Source: JAZRYE01 sp045600585
Lineage (GTDB): Bacteria > Bacillota_I > Bacilli_A > RFN20 > CAG-826
DNA length: 21,239 nucleotides
Reading direction: 5' to 3'
Assembly (NCBI GenBank): GCA_045600585.1
Contig: JAZRYE010000023.1
Location: forward strand, 1 to 21,239
The notes under the pieces were generated by a model. The model was not told the origin of the DNA and did not search any database. It saw only the letters and a program-made list of their open reading frames with translations. This document shows, one piece after another, positions 6,239 through 13,929 of this stretch (within the stretch, counting starts at the first letter, position 1; each line of letters starts with the position of its first letter). The position numbers were made by a program, and so were the translations under genes.

Positions 6239-7395
6239 TGAAAAAGATTATCTTACCTCTTGTATCAATGTTATCTTTAGGAGCAATTTGTTTTGCTCCA
6301 AAAATGAGAAGTGCTCACGCTGCTCCAGCTCCAGGATCAACTAATATTACAATCAATCGTATGCAAGTTGATTTCTTAAGTGATGGTCTTCATAGAATGA
6401 AGATTCAATTATTCAATGAAGAAAATGTTACTGTTTTAAATTCAGCAGATGGATTACGTAATAGTGGTGCTTATACTCGTCCAAGTGTTTGTTTTAACGG
6501 AACTGATTATCAATTTACTGGATCTGACTTATTTGCTGCGTTTGCTCAAACTCAAGAATCAGGCTGGACTATGTATTTAAGATATGACGCTAGTAATACA
6601 AGTCAATATAACGCAAACGACCCATCTAAATTCTATCGTGCTGAATATCCAGGTTTCCCAAATGCTGGAGATAACTATATTAAGTTTTATAAAGACTCTA
6701 TTTTCGGCACATATAAATTAACAAATGATTTTATCATTTATGTTAATAGATCAACTGAAACATCATATTTAATTACTAACCCAGTAAAAGTTAATGTTAC
6801 CAACGGCACAATCGACGGGGCATTCTCTTACGAAGGTAGTAAATGCTGTAATGCAGGTACTAGAGTAACTGTTACCCCAAATGAAGTGATGGGTAAAGTT
6901 GCAAGTGGCCTTAAAATTACAAATACCGATGGACAAGAAATCAATATTGATGTCACCAAAAATACTAATGGAACATTCTCTTTTGAAGTTCCAAATCAAG
7001 ATATTAATGTTGAAGTTTTATATAAAGAAATAACTTATAAAATCTATTTTGGAGATACTTCTATCGAAGTTGTTCCATTCTCCGTTATTGGTAATATTCC
7101 AGATGGTAGATGGGCAATTGATGGATTTGAAATCTCTAGTGATAGTATCTATGTTTGGAAAGAAGATAAAGTTGCTACTAGATTAGATGATGAAAAGTTT
7201 GTTCCAACTAAGACATATACTCTTACATTAATGGTTGACGAAGAAATATATAAAGTAATCACATTTACTAATCTTGATAAAAATATAACTTTACCTCCAG
7301 TTCCTTATAAGGGTGGATATCGTATCATTGGTTGGGATATCACAACAGTTAACTATGAAAATACAGTAGCTCATGCTATATATGAGAAACTCTAA
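6238..7395 (+). CDS. Secreted protein with InlB-like beta repeats, function unknown
   Basis: 385 residues. A classical signal peptide, with probable cleavage after Ala28 (SAHA|AP), and no lipobox or LPxTG-type anchor, so it is probably released or held by its partner. Residues ~30-180 form a Trp/Tyr-rich domain I do not recognise. Residues ~182-262 resemble a divergent InlB B-type repeat ('VNVTNGTIDGAFSYEG', 'AGTRVTVTPNE', 'FSFEVPNQDINVEVLYKE'). The end ('GGYRIIGWDITTVNY', 'AHAIYEKL') matches the tail of a Listeria-Bacteroides-type beta-grasp repeat. It overlaps the SGNH gene by 1 bp (TAATG) and has an ideal SD (AAGGAGG, 6225-6231), so the two are cotranscribed and translationally coupled. 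That suggests it is a binding or scaffold partner of the esterase. Confidence 0.65.
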   Translation: MKKIILPLVSMLSLGAICFAPKMRSAHAAPAPGSTNITINRMQVDFLSDGLHRMKIQLFNEENVTVLNSADGLRNSGAYTRPSVCFNGTDYQFTGSDLFAAFAQTQESGWTMYLRYDASNTSQYNANDPSKFYRAEYPGFPNAGDNYIKFYKDSIFGTYKLTNDFIIYVNRSTETSYLITNPVKVNVTNGTIDGAFSYEGSKCCNAGTRVTVTPNEVMGKVASGLKITNTDGQEINIDVTKNTNGTFSFEVPNQDINVEVLYKEITYKIYFGDTSIEVVPFSVIGNIPDGRWAIDGFEISSDSIYVWKEDKVATRLDDEKFVPTKTYTLTLMVDEEIYKVITFTNLDKNITLPPVPYKGGYRIIGWDITTVNYENTVAHAIYEKL

Positions 7396-7424
7396 TTTAC
7401 TTAAATTGTTTCTAAACCTATAAT
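7396..7424 (+). promoter_or_regulatory. Promoter of the GH130-GH2 operon
   Basis: TTTACT (7396-7401), 17-bp spacer, TATAAT (7419-7424), starting directly after the stop of the preceding gene. The start of transcription would be near 7431, giving a leader of about 95 nt before ATG 7525. Confidence 0.6.
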
Positions 7425-7439
7425 GAATAACGATGTAAT

Positions 7440-7478
7440 ATGATAGAATATCATAAAGCAATTGGTGAATTTGTCACC
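7440..7478. promoter_or_regulatory. Two dyads in the GH130 leader, candidate operators
   Basis: ATGATA-GAA-TATCAT (7440-7454) and GGTGA-ATTTG-TCACC (7464-7478) are both perfect inverted repeats just downstream of the predicted start of transcription, the place where sugar-responsive repressors often bind. They could instead be small RNA hairpins; neither is followed by a T-run. Confidence 0.4.
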
Positions 7479-7524
7479 TTAATAGCCAAAAAAGTATCTA
7501 ATAGATGAAGGAGAAATACATAAA

Positions 7525-8517
7525 ATGGCAAAAGTATTAAATGCAAATATTGTTAAAAATTTACCATGGGAAGATAGACCAGAAGGCTATTTTTTACCAG
7601 TTTGGAGATATTCAAAAAATCCAATTATTGATAGAAATGTAAACAAAACTATCGAAAGAGTTTTCAATAGTGGTTTCGTTCCATTCAATGGTGGTTTTGC
7701 TGGTGTATTTAGAGGTGACTCTTATGCATGTAGCATGGCTTTATATAGAGGCTTCTCTAAAGATGGTTTACATTTCGAAATTGATGAAGAAAGAATTCAT
7801 TTCGTTGATAAGGACGGTAATCCATTACCAGATACACCTTATTCATATGACCCACGTGTCATCGAATTAGAAGGTCATTACTATATTGTCTTTGCTGATC
7901 AATATAACGAAGTAACAATTGGCATCGCAAGAACTGATGACTTTAAGACATTTACAAAGCTAGATTATCCATTTATTCCTAACTGTCGTAATGGTGCATT
8001 ATTCCCAAGAAAAATTAATGATAAATATTACTTAATTTCTAGACCTAGTGATAATGCTTCTTCTTACTTTGGTAATATTTTCATTAGTGAATCTAAAGAT
8101 TTAGAATACTGGGGACATCATAAATTAGTCACAAAGAACTGCTGGGCTACATGGAACAATGTTAAATGTGGTGGCGGTCCTGCACCTATTGAAACTGATG
8201 AAGGTTGGTTAGTATTTGTTCATGGCGTTATGTTCAATGTTAACAGCTACGTTTATTCTATGGGCGTCATTATGCTTGATAAAGATGATCCATCAAAAGT
8301 TATTCATAAATGCGAATATCAAATTATGACCCCACAAGCTCCATATGAAATTGCTGGTCATACACCTAACGTTGTATTCCCAACAAACGTCTTAGTTGGT
8401 GAAGATGGCAAATTGGCTATTTATTATGGTGCAGCAGACTGCTATACATGCTTAGCATTTACAACAGTTGATATCATTATCGACTACATGAAAGAACACG
8501 ACTGCGTTAACAAATAA
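7525..8517 (+). CDS. GH130 beta-mannoside phosphorylase
   Basis: 330 residues, full length for the family, no signal peptide, hence cytoplasmic. GH130 enzymes cleave beta-mannosides with phosphate to give alpha-mannose 1-phosphate. Family marks in order: 'NPIIDRN' (32-38), 'VFNSGFVPFNGGFAGVFRGD' (46-65), 'YDPRVIELEGHYY' with the expected catalytic acid Asp109, 'RNGALFPRKINDKYYLISRP', 'CGGGPAPIETDEGWLVFVHG', 'PNVVFPTNVL', and 'AIYYGAAD' near the end. The pattern is closest to the beta-1,4-mannosyl type (Man-Glc, Man-GlcNAc or mannooligosaccharide); the exact acceptor cannot be decided. A strong SD (AAGGAG, 7508-7513) precedes the ATG. The GH2 beta-mannosidase follows 20 bp later, which supports a mannoside pathway. 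Confidence 0.88.
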   Translation: MAKVLNANIVKNLPWEDRPEGYFLPVWRYSKNPIIDRNVNKTIERVFNSGFVPFNGGFAGVFRGDSYACSMALYRGFSKDGLHFEIDEERIHFVDKDGNPLPDTPYSYDPRVIELEGHYYIVFADQYNEVTIGIARTDDFKTFTKLDYPFIPNCRNGALFPRKINDKYYLISRPSDNASSYFGNIFISESKDLEYWGHHKLVTKNCWATWNNVKCGGGPAPIETDEGWLVFVHGVMFNVNSYVYSMGVIMLDKDDPSKVIHKCEYQIMTPQAPYEIAGHTPNVVFPTNVLVGEDGKLAIYYGAADCYTCLAFTTVDIIIDYMKEHDCVNK

Positions 8518-8537
8518 TTATTGAAGGAGTATTCAAA

Positions 8538-10985
8538 ATGAAAGAATACAAATTATCTAATTGGACAATTGAATATAAAGGCAAAAAGATTCCTGCAAAA
8601 GTACCAGGTGATATCACAATTGATTTTTGGCATGCAAATCTTATTGCTAATCCATACTTCGCATTAAATTATCAAGAATGCGCATGGATTGGTAGAACTG
8701 ATTTTACTTATGAATATGAATTAGAAGTAAATGAAGAAATGCTTAAAGAAGACTCAATCGAACTTGTCTTTAAAGGCATTGACTTATTCTCAGATATTTA
8801 TATTAATGGAACATTATTAGGTCACACTAAAAACATGTTCTTATTATATAAATACCAAATCAAAGAGCTTTTAAAAGTTGGTAAAAACTTGATCGAAGTA
8901 AGAATGAAATCAACATTAAACGCCGCTGATAAAATCGATACAACTGGATATTATTCCATCTTTAATGATCCTCGTATTTTCTTAAGAAAGACACAGTGCC
9001 ACTTTGGTTGGGATTGGGCACCTAAGATTTGTGGTTATGGTATTTGGGACGATGCTTATATTAAAGTTGGTTCTAAATATCAAATTGATAATGTGAGAAT
9101 TATCACTGATTTAGAAGGTGGTATCTCTTTCCAGACAACATTAAATTACAACACTCGTGTTTTAACGAAACCTGATGGAACAGTAGCAAAAGCTGGTGAA
9201 CCATATTTAAACGATACATTAAAATATTTCGTTAGCAAAAAGCCAAATGGCAATGATTATGTTGAAGTTGAAATTCCTGTCACAGGTATGAAAAACATCG
9301 CTGGTGTTGTCATTGATAATCCTGAATTATGGTGGCCAATTGGTTATGGTGAACACCCTTTATATAACTACCGTATTGAACTTGTTAGAGATGGTAAAGT
9401 TGTCTCTACTAAAGAGGGCAAATTAGCATTTAGAACAGTCCAAGCTAAAGAAAAACCAGTTGATAAAGATAAGATTGGATTTACATTCTATATCAATAAT
9501 GAACCAGTCTTTATTAAAGGTAGTAACTGGGTCCCAATCGAATGCTTTACAGGTGCGGTTGAAGATGAAAAATACAAAGCTTTACTTAACTTAGCAAAAG
9601 AACACAACTTCAACACAATCCGTGTATGGGGTGGTGGTATGTATGAAAAAGATAAGTTCTATGACATCTGTGATGAACTTGGTTTATTAGTATGGCAAGA
9701 TATGTGCTTTGCTTGTGCCGATATCCCAGAAGAAAATCAAGAATTTGTTGATAACACATTACAAGAAATTGAATATCAAATTATTAGATTACGTAATCAC
9801 CCATCTATCATCTACTGGTGTGGTGGTAATGAAAAAACTGGATCTTATGGTTTAGCCATTACTCACGGCGATTTCTTCGTAAATAACTTATTATACGGAT
9901 TCATTATGAATCTCGATGATACGCGTCCATATAGACGTCAATCACCATATTCATTAACAGATATTGGTAACGATAAAACTAGTGGTGAATCACATCATAA
10001 CTGTTTTGAAATGGCATTATTGAATAATGGCATGATGAAATATCGTGAATCACTTGCTCAAAACATCGTTCCGTTCGTATCTGAATGTGCAGTTATGGGT
10101 CCATGTTCTTTAGAAGGAATGAAGAAGATCTTCCCTAAAGAAAATTTATGGCCTATGGACTATATGTGGAAAGATAGATTCATGGAAAACCCTTATGGTA
10201 GTGTTCCAATGGATTTCCCACATAGAGAAGCAGAATACGCAAAACAATTATATGGGGAAGCAACTTCGTTAGAAGACTTTATTCCAAAGGGTATGATGGC
10301 TCACGCTGAAGCATTACGTGCAGAAGCTGATTACACAAGAGCGCATAAAGGCCAAACTTCTGGTTTCTTAAACTGGATGTTTGATGATATTTGGCCTAGT
10401 GGAACTTGGTCAATTGTTGACTATTTCTTAGAACCAAAACAAGCATTCTATCAATTAGGTAAATGCTATCAAAGTAAATATGTCTCATTCTATGTTGAGA
10501 AAAACGGCAAAACTAATGTCTTTGCTGTTAACGACACATTAGATGTCTTTGATTTACCTATTAAAGTGGAACAAAAGACATACGATGGAAAAGTTGTTAA
10601 TACAATGAATGTTACATTCAAAGACTTATCAAATAAAAAAGCTCAAAAGATGGAATTAGACTTTGAAGTTAGAGAAGATTGTTACTTAGTTGCAACTTAT
10701 TTAGACACTAAGACTTTATATTCTCCTAATTTCTATTCACATGTTCCATTTACTTCTGAATATGAATATAAAGTTGTTGAATCTACTGAACATAAGTTAG
10801 TTCTTGAATTCACTGCAAAAACATTTGTTAAATCATTATTTATGCATTTTGAAAATAATGGTGAATATATTTATTCAGACAACTATTTAGATTTAGAGCC
10901 AAATACAAAACAAACTGTAGTAATTACATCTAAGAACACAATTGATGTAAATAAACTCATGGTTGAAGCTTTTATCGCTAAATAA
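8538..10985 (+). CDS. GH2 beta-mannosidase
   Basis: 815 residues, no signal peptide, so intracellular; it should release mannose from the non-reducing end of short beta-mannosides. Layout is that of GH2: N-terminal jelly-roll (residues ~1-180, with 'KVPGDI' and 'CHFGWDWAPK', the latter typical of the mannosidase branch), immunoglobulin-like domain (~185-305, with 'PELWWPIGYGEHPLY'), then the TIM barrel. Barrel marks are 'KGSNWVPIECF', 'NTIRVWGGGMYE', 'LLVWQDMCFACADIP', acid/base Glu432 in 'YWCGGNEK', and nucleophile Glu516 in 'FVSECAVMG'. C-terminal beta domains run from ~680 to the end. The length is normal for the family. SD AAGGAG (8524-8529) precedes the ATG. It is cotranscribed with the GH130 gene and followed by a clear terminator. 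Confidence 0.9.
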   Translation: MKEYKLSNWTIEYKGKKIPAKVPGDITIDFWHANLIANPYFALNYQECAWIGRTDFTYEYELEVNEEMLKEDSIELVFKGIDLFSDIYINGTLLGHTKNMFLLYKYQIKELLKVGKNLIEVRMKSTLNAADKIDTTGYYSIFNDPRIFLRKTQCHFGWDWAPKICGYGIWDDAYIKVGSKYQIDNVRIITDLEGGISFQTTLNYNTRVLTKPDGTVAKAGEPYLNDTLKYFVSKKPNGNDYVEVEIPVTGMKNIAGVVIDNPELWWPIGYGEHPLYNYRIELVRDGKVVSTKEGKLAFRTVQAKEKPVDKDKIGFTFYINNEPVFIKGSNWVPIECFTGAVEDEKYKALLNLAKEHNFNTIRVWGGGMYEKDKFYDICDELGLLVWQDMCFACADIPEENQEFVDNTLQEIEYQIIRLRNHPSIIYWCGGNEKTGSYGLAITHGDFFVNNLLYGFIMNLDDTRPYRRQSPYSLTDIGNDKTSGESHHNCFEMALLNNGMMKYRESLAQNIVPFVSECAVMGPCSLEGMKKIFPKENLWPMDYMWKDRFMENPYGSVPMDFPHREAEYAKQLYGEATSLEDFIPKGMMAHAEALRAEADYTRAHKGQTSGFLNWMFDDIWPSGTWSIVDYFLEPKQAFYQLGKCYQSKYVSFYVEKNGKTNVFAVNDTLDVFDLPIKVEQKTYDGKVVNTMNVTFKDLSNKKAQKMELDFEVREDCYLVATYLDTKTLYSPNFYSHVPFTSEYEYKVVESTEHKLVLEFTAKTFVKSLFMHFENNGEYIYSDNYLDLEPNTKQTVVITSKNTIDVNKLMVEAFIAK

Positions 10986-11010
10986 TATAACTTTAAATAT
11001 CAATTACTTA

Positions 11011-11044
11011 AATAATCCCAAAAAAAAGTTGGGATTATTTTTGT
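11011..11044 (+). terminator. Rho-independent terminator of the GH130-GH2 operon
   Basis: AATAATCCCAA (11011-11021) pairs with TTGGGATTATT (11029-11039) around a 7-nt A-rich loop, followed by a T-run (TTTTTG). Confidence 0.9.
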
Positions 11045-11157
11045 ATTTGAAACGAGTTATCTTAATTCATATACTAACAATGGGCTTTATTATGAAGAAA
11101 ATTTTTGATTATGTTAATTCTTTTTTGCTACAAACATTTTATTTGTCTCCATAATTA

Positions 11158-11187
11158 AGTGAACTTATCTTCAGTGAACTTATCTTC
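11158..11187. repeat. Two exact tandem copies of a 15-bp unit
   Basis: AGTGAACTTATCTTC occurs at 11158-11172 and again at 11173-11187 with no change. It is followed at once by a 6-bp inverted repeat (11187-11202). Confidence 0.85.
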
Positions 11188-11212
11188 ACTAATTATTTAG
11201 TGCATTTAAAAA

Positions 11213-11320
11213 TTATTTAATAATTAAAATTATACTCGTATAAAAAAAGACCTCTCGCTTTCGTATACCTAAAGCAGCAATGCCGAAAATAGTCATTGTT
11301 TTAAGAAAATGTTTTTTCAT
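11213..11320 (-). pseudogene. Possible remnant of a signal-peptide gene start
   Basis: On the minus strand ATG 11320 opens a 35-residue frame beginning MKKHFLKTMTIFGIAALG, like the n- and h-regions of a signal peptide. It then turns into unrelated residues and stops at 11213-11215. An AAGGAG lies upstream at an over-long spacing of about 14 nt. This could be the truncated 5' end of a secreted-protein gene; it may also be chance. Confidence 0.2.
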
Positions 11321-11494
11321 AAAATTAGAATTATCTCCTTAGTAATTTTATTTTGTGATAGTTTGATTAAATCAAAACACTAATTAGAAACAATAGAAAA
11401 TATACAATTGTAAATAATTTTAATAAAAAATATTAAACGTAACAAAACAACATAAGAAATAGTAATATTTAAACACACAAAACGCACATTAATG

Positions 11495-11500
11495 TATATT
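11495..11500 (+). promoter_or_regulatory. Candidate -10 box of the ABC operon (leaderless start)
   Basis: TATATT lies 7 nt before ATG 11508 and there is no SD in the preceding 30 nt. A -10 at this distance puts +1 on or next to the A of the ATG. No good -35 is present, so confidence is limited; the similar arrangement at 13205-13240 supports it. Confidence 0.4.
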
Positions 11501-11507
11501 TGTATAT

Positions 11508-12224
11508 ATGATAAAAGTAGAAAATGTTTCTTTAACATATCCAAAAGGAAGAAAAACACCTGAAGTTTTAGCATTGTCTAATTGTAATGTCGTTTTTGAG
11601 GATGATTCTTTTAACGTTATTATTGGTCCTTCTGGAAGTGGCAAGACGACTTTATTACACGCAATCGCGGGATTATTAAAATATGATGGCAAAATCTATT
11701 TTGATGACAAAGATGCAAATAAGATGGAAATTAAAGATAGAGACATTGCTATTGTTGATCAAAATATCATGCTTTATCCTCATCTTACAGTATTCGAAAA
11801 TATTGCATTTCCTCTAAAAGCGAGAAGGATGAAAAGAGAAGAAATAATTGATAAGGTTTATCGTGTTGCAGAAACATTAAAATTAGACTTTTTATTAACG
11901 AGAAAACCAAAAGAATTATCTGTTGGTCAGCAACAAAGAGTAGCTCTAGCAAAAGCGTTGATTAAAGAACCAAAAATTTATCTTTTTGATGAACCATTTA
12001 GTAACGCTAGCGAGGATTTTAGAGTTGAAGAAAAAGAAATCATAAAATCCGCTGTCAAAAAATATGGTTCTTTATGTATTTATGTGACTCATTGTTTGAA
12101 AGAAGCTACCTCTTTAGCAGATAAAATGTATGTTATGTGGGAAGGCCAAATTATATTAAGTGGTACCCCTAGAGAAGTGGTAACAAGTAATGACGAAAGA
12201 GTTTTAACTCTTTTAAAAGAATAA
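11508..12224 (+). CDS. MalK-like ABC transporter ATPase, TOBE-less, with altered signature and D-loop
   Basis: 238 residues, cytoplasmic, first gene of the operon. ABC motifs: Walker A GPSGSGKTT (40-48), Q-loop Gln85 in 'VDQNIMLYPHLTVFENIAFP' (the sugar-importer/MalK-UgpC style), signature LSVGQ (137-141, Val where Gly is usual), Walker B 'IYLFDEP' with Asp161 and Glu162, H-switch His195 in 'YVTH'. The D-loop reads SNAS instead of SNLD/SALD, so the conserved Asp is missing. The protein stops shortly after the nucleotide-binding domain, with no C-terminal TOBE/OB regulatory domain (MalK and UgpC are ~360 residues). It probably pairs with the second ATPase of the operon (13240) as the weaker half of an asymmetric pair. 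The stop is 2 nt before the next ATG. Confidence 0.85.
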   Translation: MIKVENVSLTYPKGRKTPEVLALSNCNVVFEDDSFNVIIGPSGSGKTTLLHAIAGLLKYDGKIYFDDKDANKMEIKDRDIAIVDQNIMLYPHLTVFENIAFPLKARRMKREEIIDKVYRVAETLKLDFLLTRKPKELSVGQQQRVALAKALIKEPKIYLFDEPFSNASEDFRVEEKEIIKSAVKKYGSLCIYVTHCLKEATSLADKMYVMWEGQIILSGTPREVVTSNDERVLTLLKE

Positions 12225-12226
12225 TT

Positions 12227-13078
12227 ATGAGAAATAAAGCTGCTAATAAAGACTTTACAATCAGTAATCTTCCATACAATAGAAGACAACAGTTTTCTGA
12301 TGTTTTAAAGCATAGATTTAATGTTCTTATTAAGTGTGGATTGATGCTTTTATTGTTTGTATTGCCAATCCTTATTTGTATATTTTTTAAAGATATTTCA
12401 ACCTTAAATCTCATGAATAGTGGTGAAGAAAATCAAGATCTTATCTTTTCAATTATGTTTACTACTGATACCATCTATCGTTTGATAATGATGCCTTGTT
12501 TATTTGTATTTTCTATTGGCTTATCAGGAGTTATTAGAGTGCTTAGAAATCTTATTTTTTCTGAACCAATTTTCTTTAAAGATGATTTCAAAGATGGAAT
12601 CAAAAATAGCATTAAGCCAATGCTTGTAATATCAATCCTAATTGGGCTAGTTTCCTTACTCGGAGGTGTCTTAAATAATTTAATTTCTATTGGTTATTTA
12701 AGTGTCATCCCTCAAGCTTTTAATTACTTAGTTATTTATCCAGTTTGTTTTATCGCCTTCTTCTTAACATCAATATATAAAAACTCATTTTCTATTAATG
12801 TAAGAACATCGTTCGCTATCTATATAAAGCTCTTACCTAAGATATTGTTATCTTATGGACTATTCGTAATAATTGTTTTGTGTCAGTTTGTTCCTGTATT
12901 TATATTTATTATTAAATATTTGTTAATCATTTTATTGATTGTCTTTTATATGCCAATATCGTTATTTGGTTCTTATTTATATCAAGTTAGTCTATATGAT
13001 AAATATATAAATTATGATCAATTCCCTAACTATTATTTGAAAGGTTTGTACCATGCAAAAAATGAAAACAAGGAATAA
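12227..13078 (+). CDS. YesL/DUF624-like membrane protein, copy 1
   Basis: 283 residues. A charged cytoplasmic N-terminus ('NKDFTISNLPYNRRQQFSD') leads into about six hydrophobic segments (roughly 33-55, 84-108, 135-158, 163-186, 200-225, 226-250). The polar stretch between segments 2 and 3, 'FFKDDFKDGIKNSIKPMLV', resembles the F-F-x-x-F-K-x-N-F-K-Q motif of DUF624 (B. subtilis YesL), a family often found with CUT1 sugar ABC transporters. It shares its N-terminus and its C-terminal 'YxxYIN...YYxKGLY' with the protein at 14983. No SD is seen; the ATG is 2 nt after the ATPase stop, so translation probably reinitiates. The operon encodes no MalF/MalG permease, so this may act as a membrane partner of the ATPases. 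DUF624 similarity is from motif reading only. Confidence 0.6.
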   Translation: MRNKAANKDFTISNLPYNRRQQFSDVLKHRFNVLIKCGLMLLLFVLPILICIFFKDISTLNLMNSGEENQDLIFSIMFTTDTIYRLIMMPCLFVFSIGLSGVIRVLRNLIFSEPIFFKDDFKDGIKNSIKPMLVISILIGLVSLLGGVLNNLISIGYLSVIPQAFNYLVIYPVCFIAFFLTSIYKNSFSINVRTSFAIYIKLLPKILLSYGLFVIIVLCQFVPVFIFIIKYLLIILLIVFYMPISLFGSYLYQVSLYDKYINYDQFPNYYLKGLYHAKNENKE

Positions 13079-13226
13079 AAGATCTCTATATTCCTGGGTT
13101 ACTACTAAACAACAAGGTTTAAGAAGACAGTTTATAACACATGCTGATAAGCTAAACATAGCATCAACTTCTAAGAGCAGTCAAATCACATTATCCACAT
13201 ATTATTCAAACTGGGGAATTGCTTAG
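13053..13226 (+). CDS. Possible small basic protein overlapping the end of copy 1
   Basis: 57 residues, starting MQKMKTRNKRSLYSWVTTKQ, rich in Lys, Arg, Ser and Thr, without hydrophobic segment. It overlaps the preceding gene by 26 bp. GAAAGG (13039-13044) stands 8 nt before the ATG but also encodes the conserved KGLY motif, so it may not be a selected SD. Its last codons contain the internal promoter of the next gene. No family recognised. The alternative is that 13079-13239 is simply a promoter-bearing spacer. Confidence 0.3.
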   Translation: MQKMKTRNKRSLYSWVTTKQQGLRRQFITHADKLNIASTSKSSQITLSTYYSNWGIA

Positions 13227-13233
13227 ATATAAT
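13205..13233 (+). promoter_or_regulatory. Internal promoter for the second ATPase, leaderless
   Basis: TTCAAA (13205-13210), exactly 17 bp, then a perfect TATAAT (13228-13233). ATG 13240 follows after 6 nt and no SD lies between, so transcription would begin at the start codon itself. Confidence 0.6.
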
Positions 13234-13239
13234 ACTTAT

Positions 13240-13929
13240 ATGCCTCAATTAGATTTTGTTAATATTAAAGCTACTTATAAGAATAAGAAAAAAGAAGTCG
13301 TAGAAGCACTTCACGACATTTCTTTTTCTATTCCAAATGGCAAAATATGCGCTTTATTAGGCCCTAGTGGATCTGGTAAATCAACGATATTAAAAATTGC
13401 TGCTGGATTAATGGATTATGAAGGCGATTTTAGAATTGATGGTTATGAGATGCATGGAGTAGAACCAAAGATTAGAAATGTTGGTTGGGTATCTCAAGAA
13501 TATATGCTTTATCCACATTTAACTATTTATGACAATATTGCATTCCCATTAAAAGCTATGCGTTGTTCTAGAAAAGAGATAGACGAAAAAGTAGAAAAAA
13601 TAGCAAAAGAATTGGGTATCTATGAGTTTTTAACAAGAAAACCAAGACAACTTTCTGGTGGTCAACAACAAAGAGTGGCTTTAGCTCGAGCAATAATTAA
13701 GTCTCCATCTTATATTCTTTTAGATGAGCCTTTAGCAAATATTGATCCAATGATGAAACTTGAAATAAAACAGTTTATTAGAGAAGTTTTATCTAGTAGA
13801 AATATAACAGCGATTTATGTTACTCACGATGAAAGCGAAGCGTTCTTTTTGGGTGATATGATTGTCAGAATTAATGAAGGATTAGTAACCTCAGTTAATG
13901 TTAATGAAAGAAGAAATAACAATGACTAA
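13240..13929 (+). CDS. MalK-like ABC transporter ATPase, TOBE-less, canonical motifs
   Basis: 229 residues from ATG 13240. A TTG at 13219 in the same frame is rejected because the -10 box of a good promoter lies between it and the ATG, and MPQLDFVNIKATY is a normal ABC beginning. Motifs are all canonical: Walker A GPSGSGKST (41-49), Gln86 in 'VSQEYMLYPHLTIYDNIAFP', LSGGQ (138-142), Walker B 'YILLDEP' (Asp162, Glu163), D-loop ANID, His196. It closely resembles the first ATPase, including 'FLTRKP' before the signature, so the two are paralogs. It too lacks a TOBE domain. It probably supplies the active site of a heterodimer. It overlaps the next gene by 8 bp (ATGACTAA). Confidence 0.88.
   Translation: MPQLDFVNIKATYKNKKKEVVEALHDISFSIPNGKICALLGPSGSGKSTILKIAAGLMDYEGDFRIDGYEMHGVEPKIRNVGWVSQEYMLYPHLTIYDNIAFPLKAMRCSRKEIDEKVEKIAKELGIYEFLTRKPRQLSGGQQQRVALARAIIKSPSYILLDEPLANIDPMMKLEIKQFIREVLSSRNITAIYVTHDESEAFFLGDMIVRINEGLVTSVNVNERRNNND

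Larger units (their letters stand above)
11045..11507. other. Gene-free 463 bp between two operons
   Basis: No convincing gene. It holds a 15-bp exact tandem duplication (11158-11187), a small hairpin CACTAA-TTAT-TTAGTG (11187-11202), and a short minus-strand frame (11213-11320) that starts like a signal peptide. The last ~130 bp are A-rich and contain the start signals of the ABC operon. Confidence 0.5.

Noticed and set aside
10963..11154. 63-codon plus-strand frame at the end of the GH2 gene
   Set aside because: Runs through the terminator hairpin, begins inside GH2 without SD, and looks like translated AT-rich spacer.
12169..12414. Minus-strand frame opposite the ATPase/membrane gene junction
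   Set aside because: Antisense shadow of two well-supported genes.
13219..13239. TTG start for the second ATPase
   Set aside because: The -10 box TATAAT lies between this TTG and ATG 13240, and the protein aligns with ABC families from the ATG.
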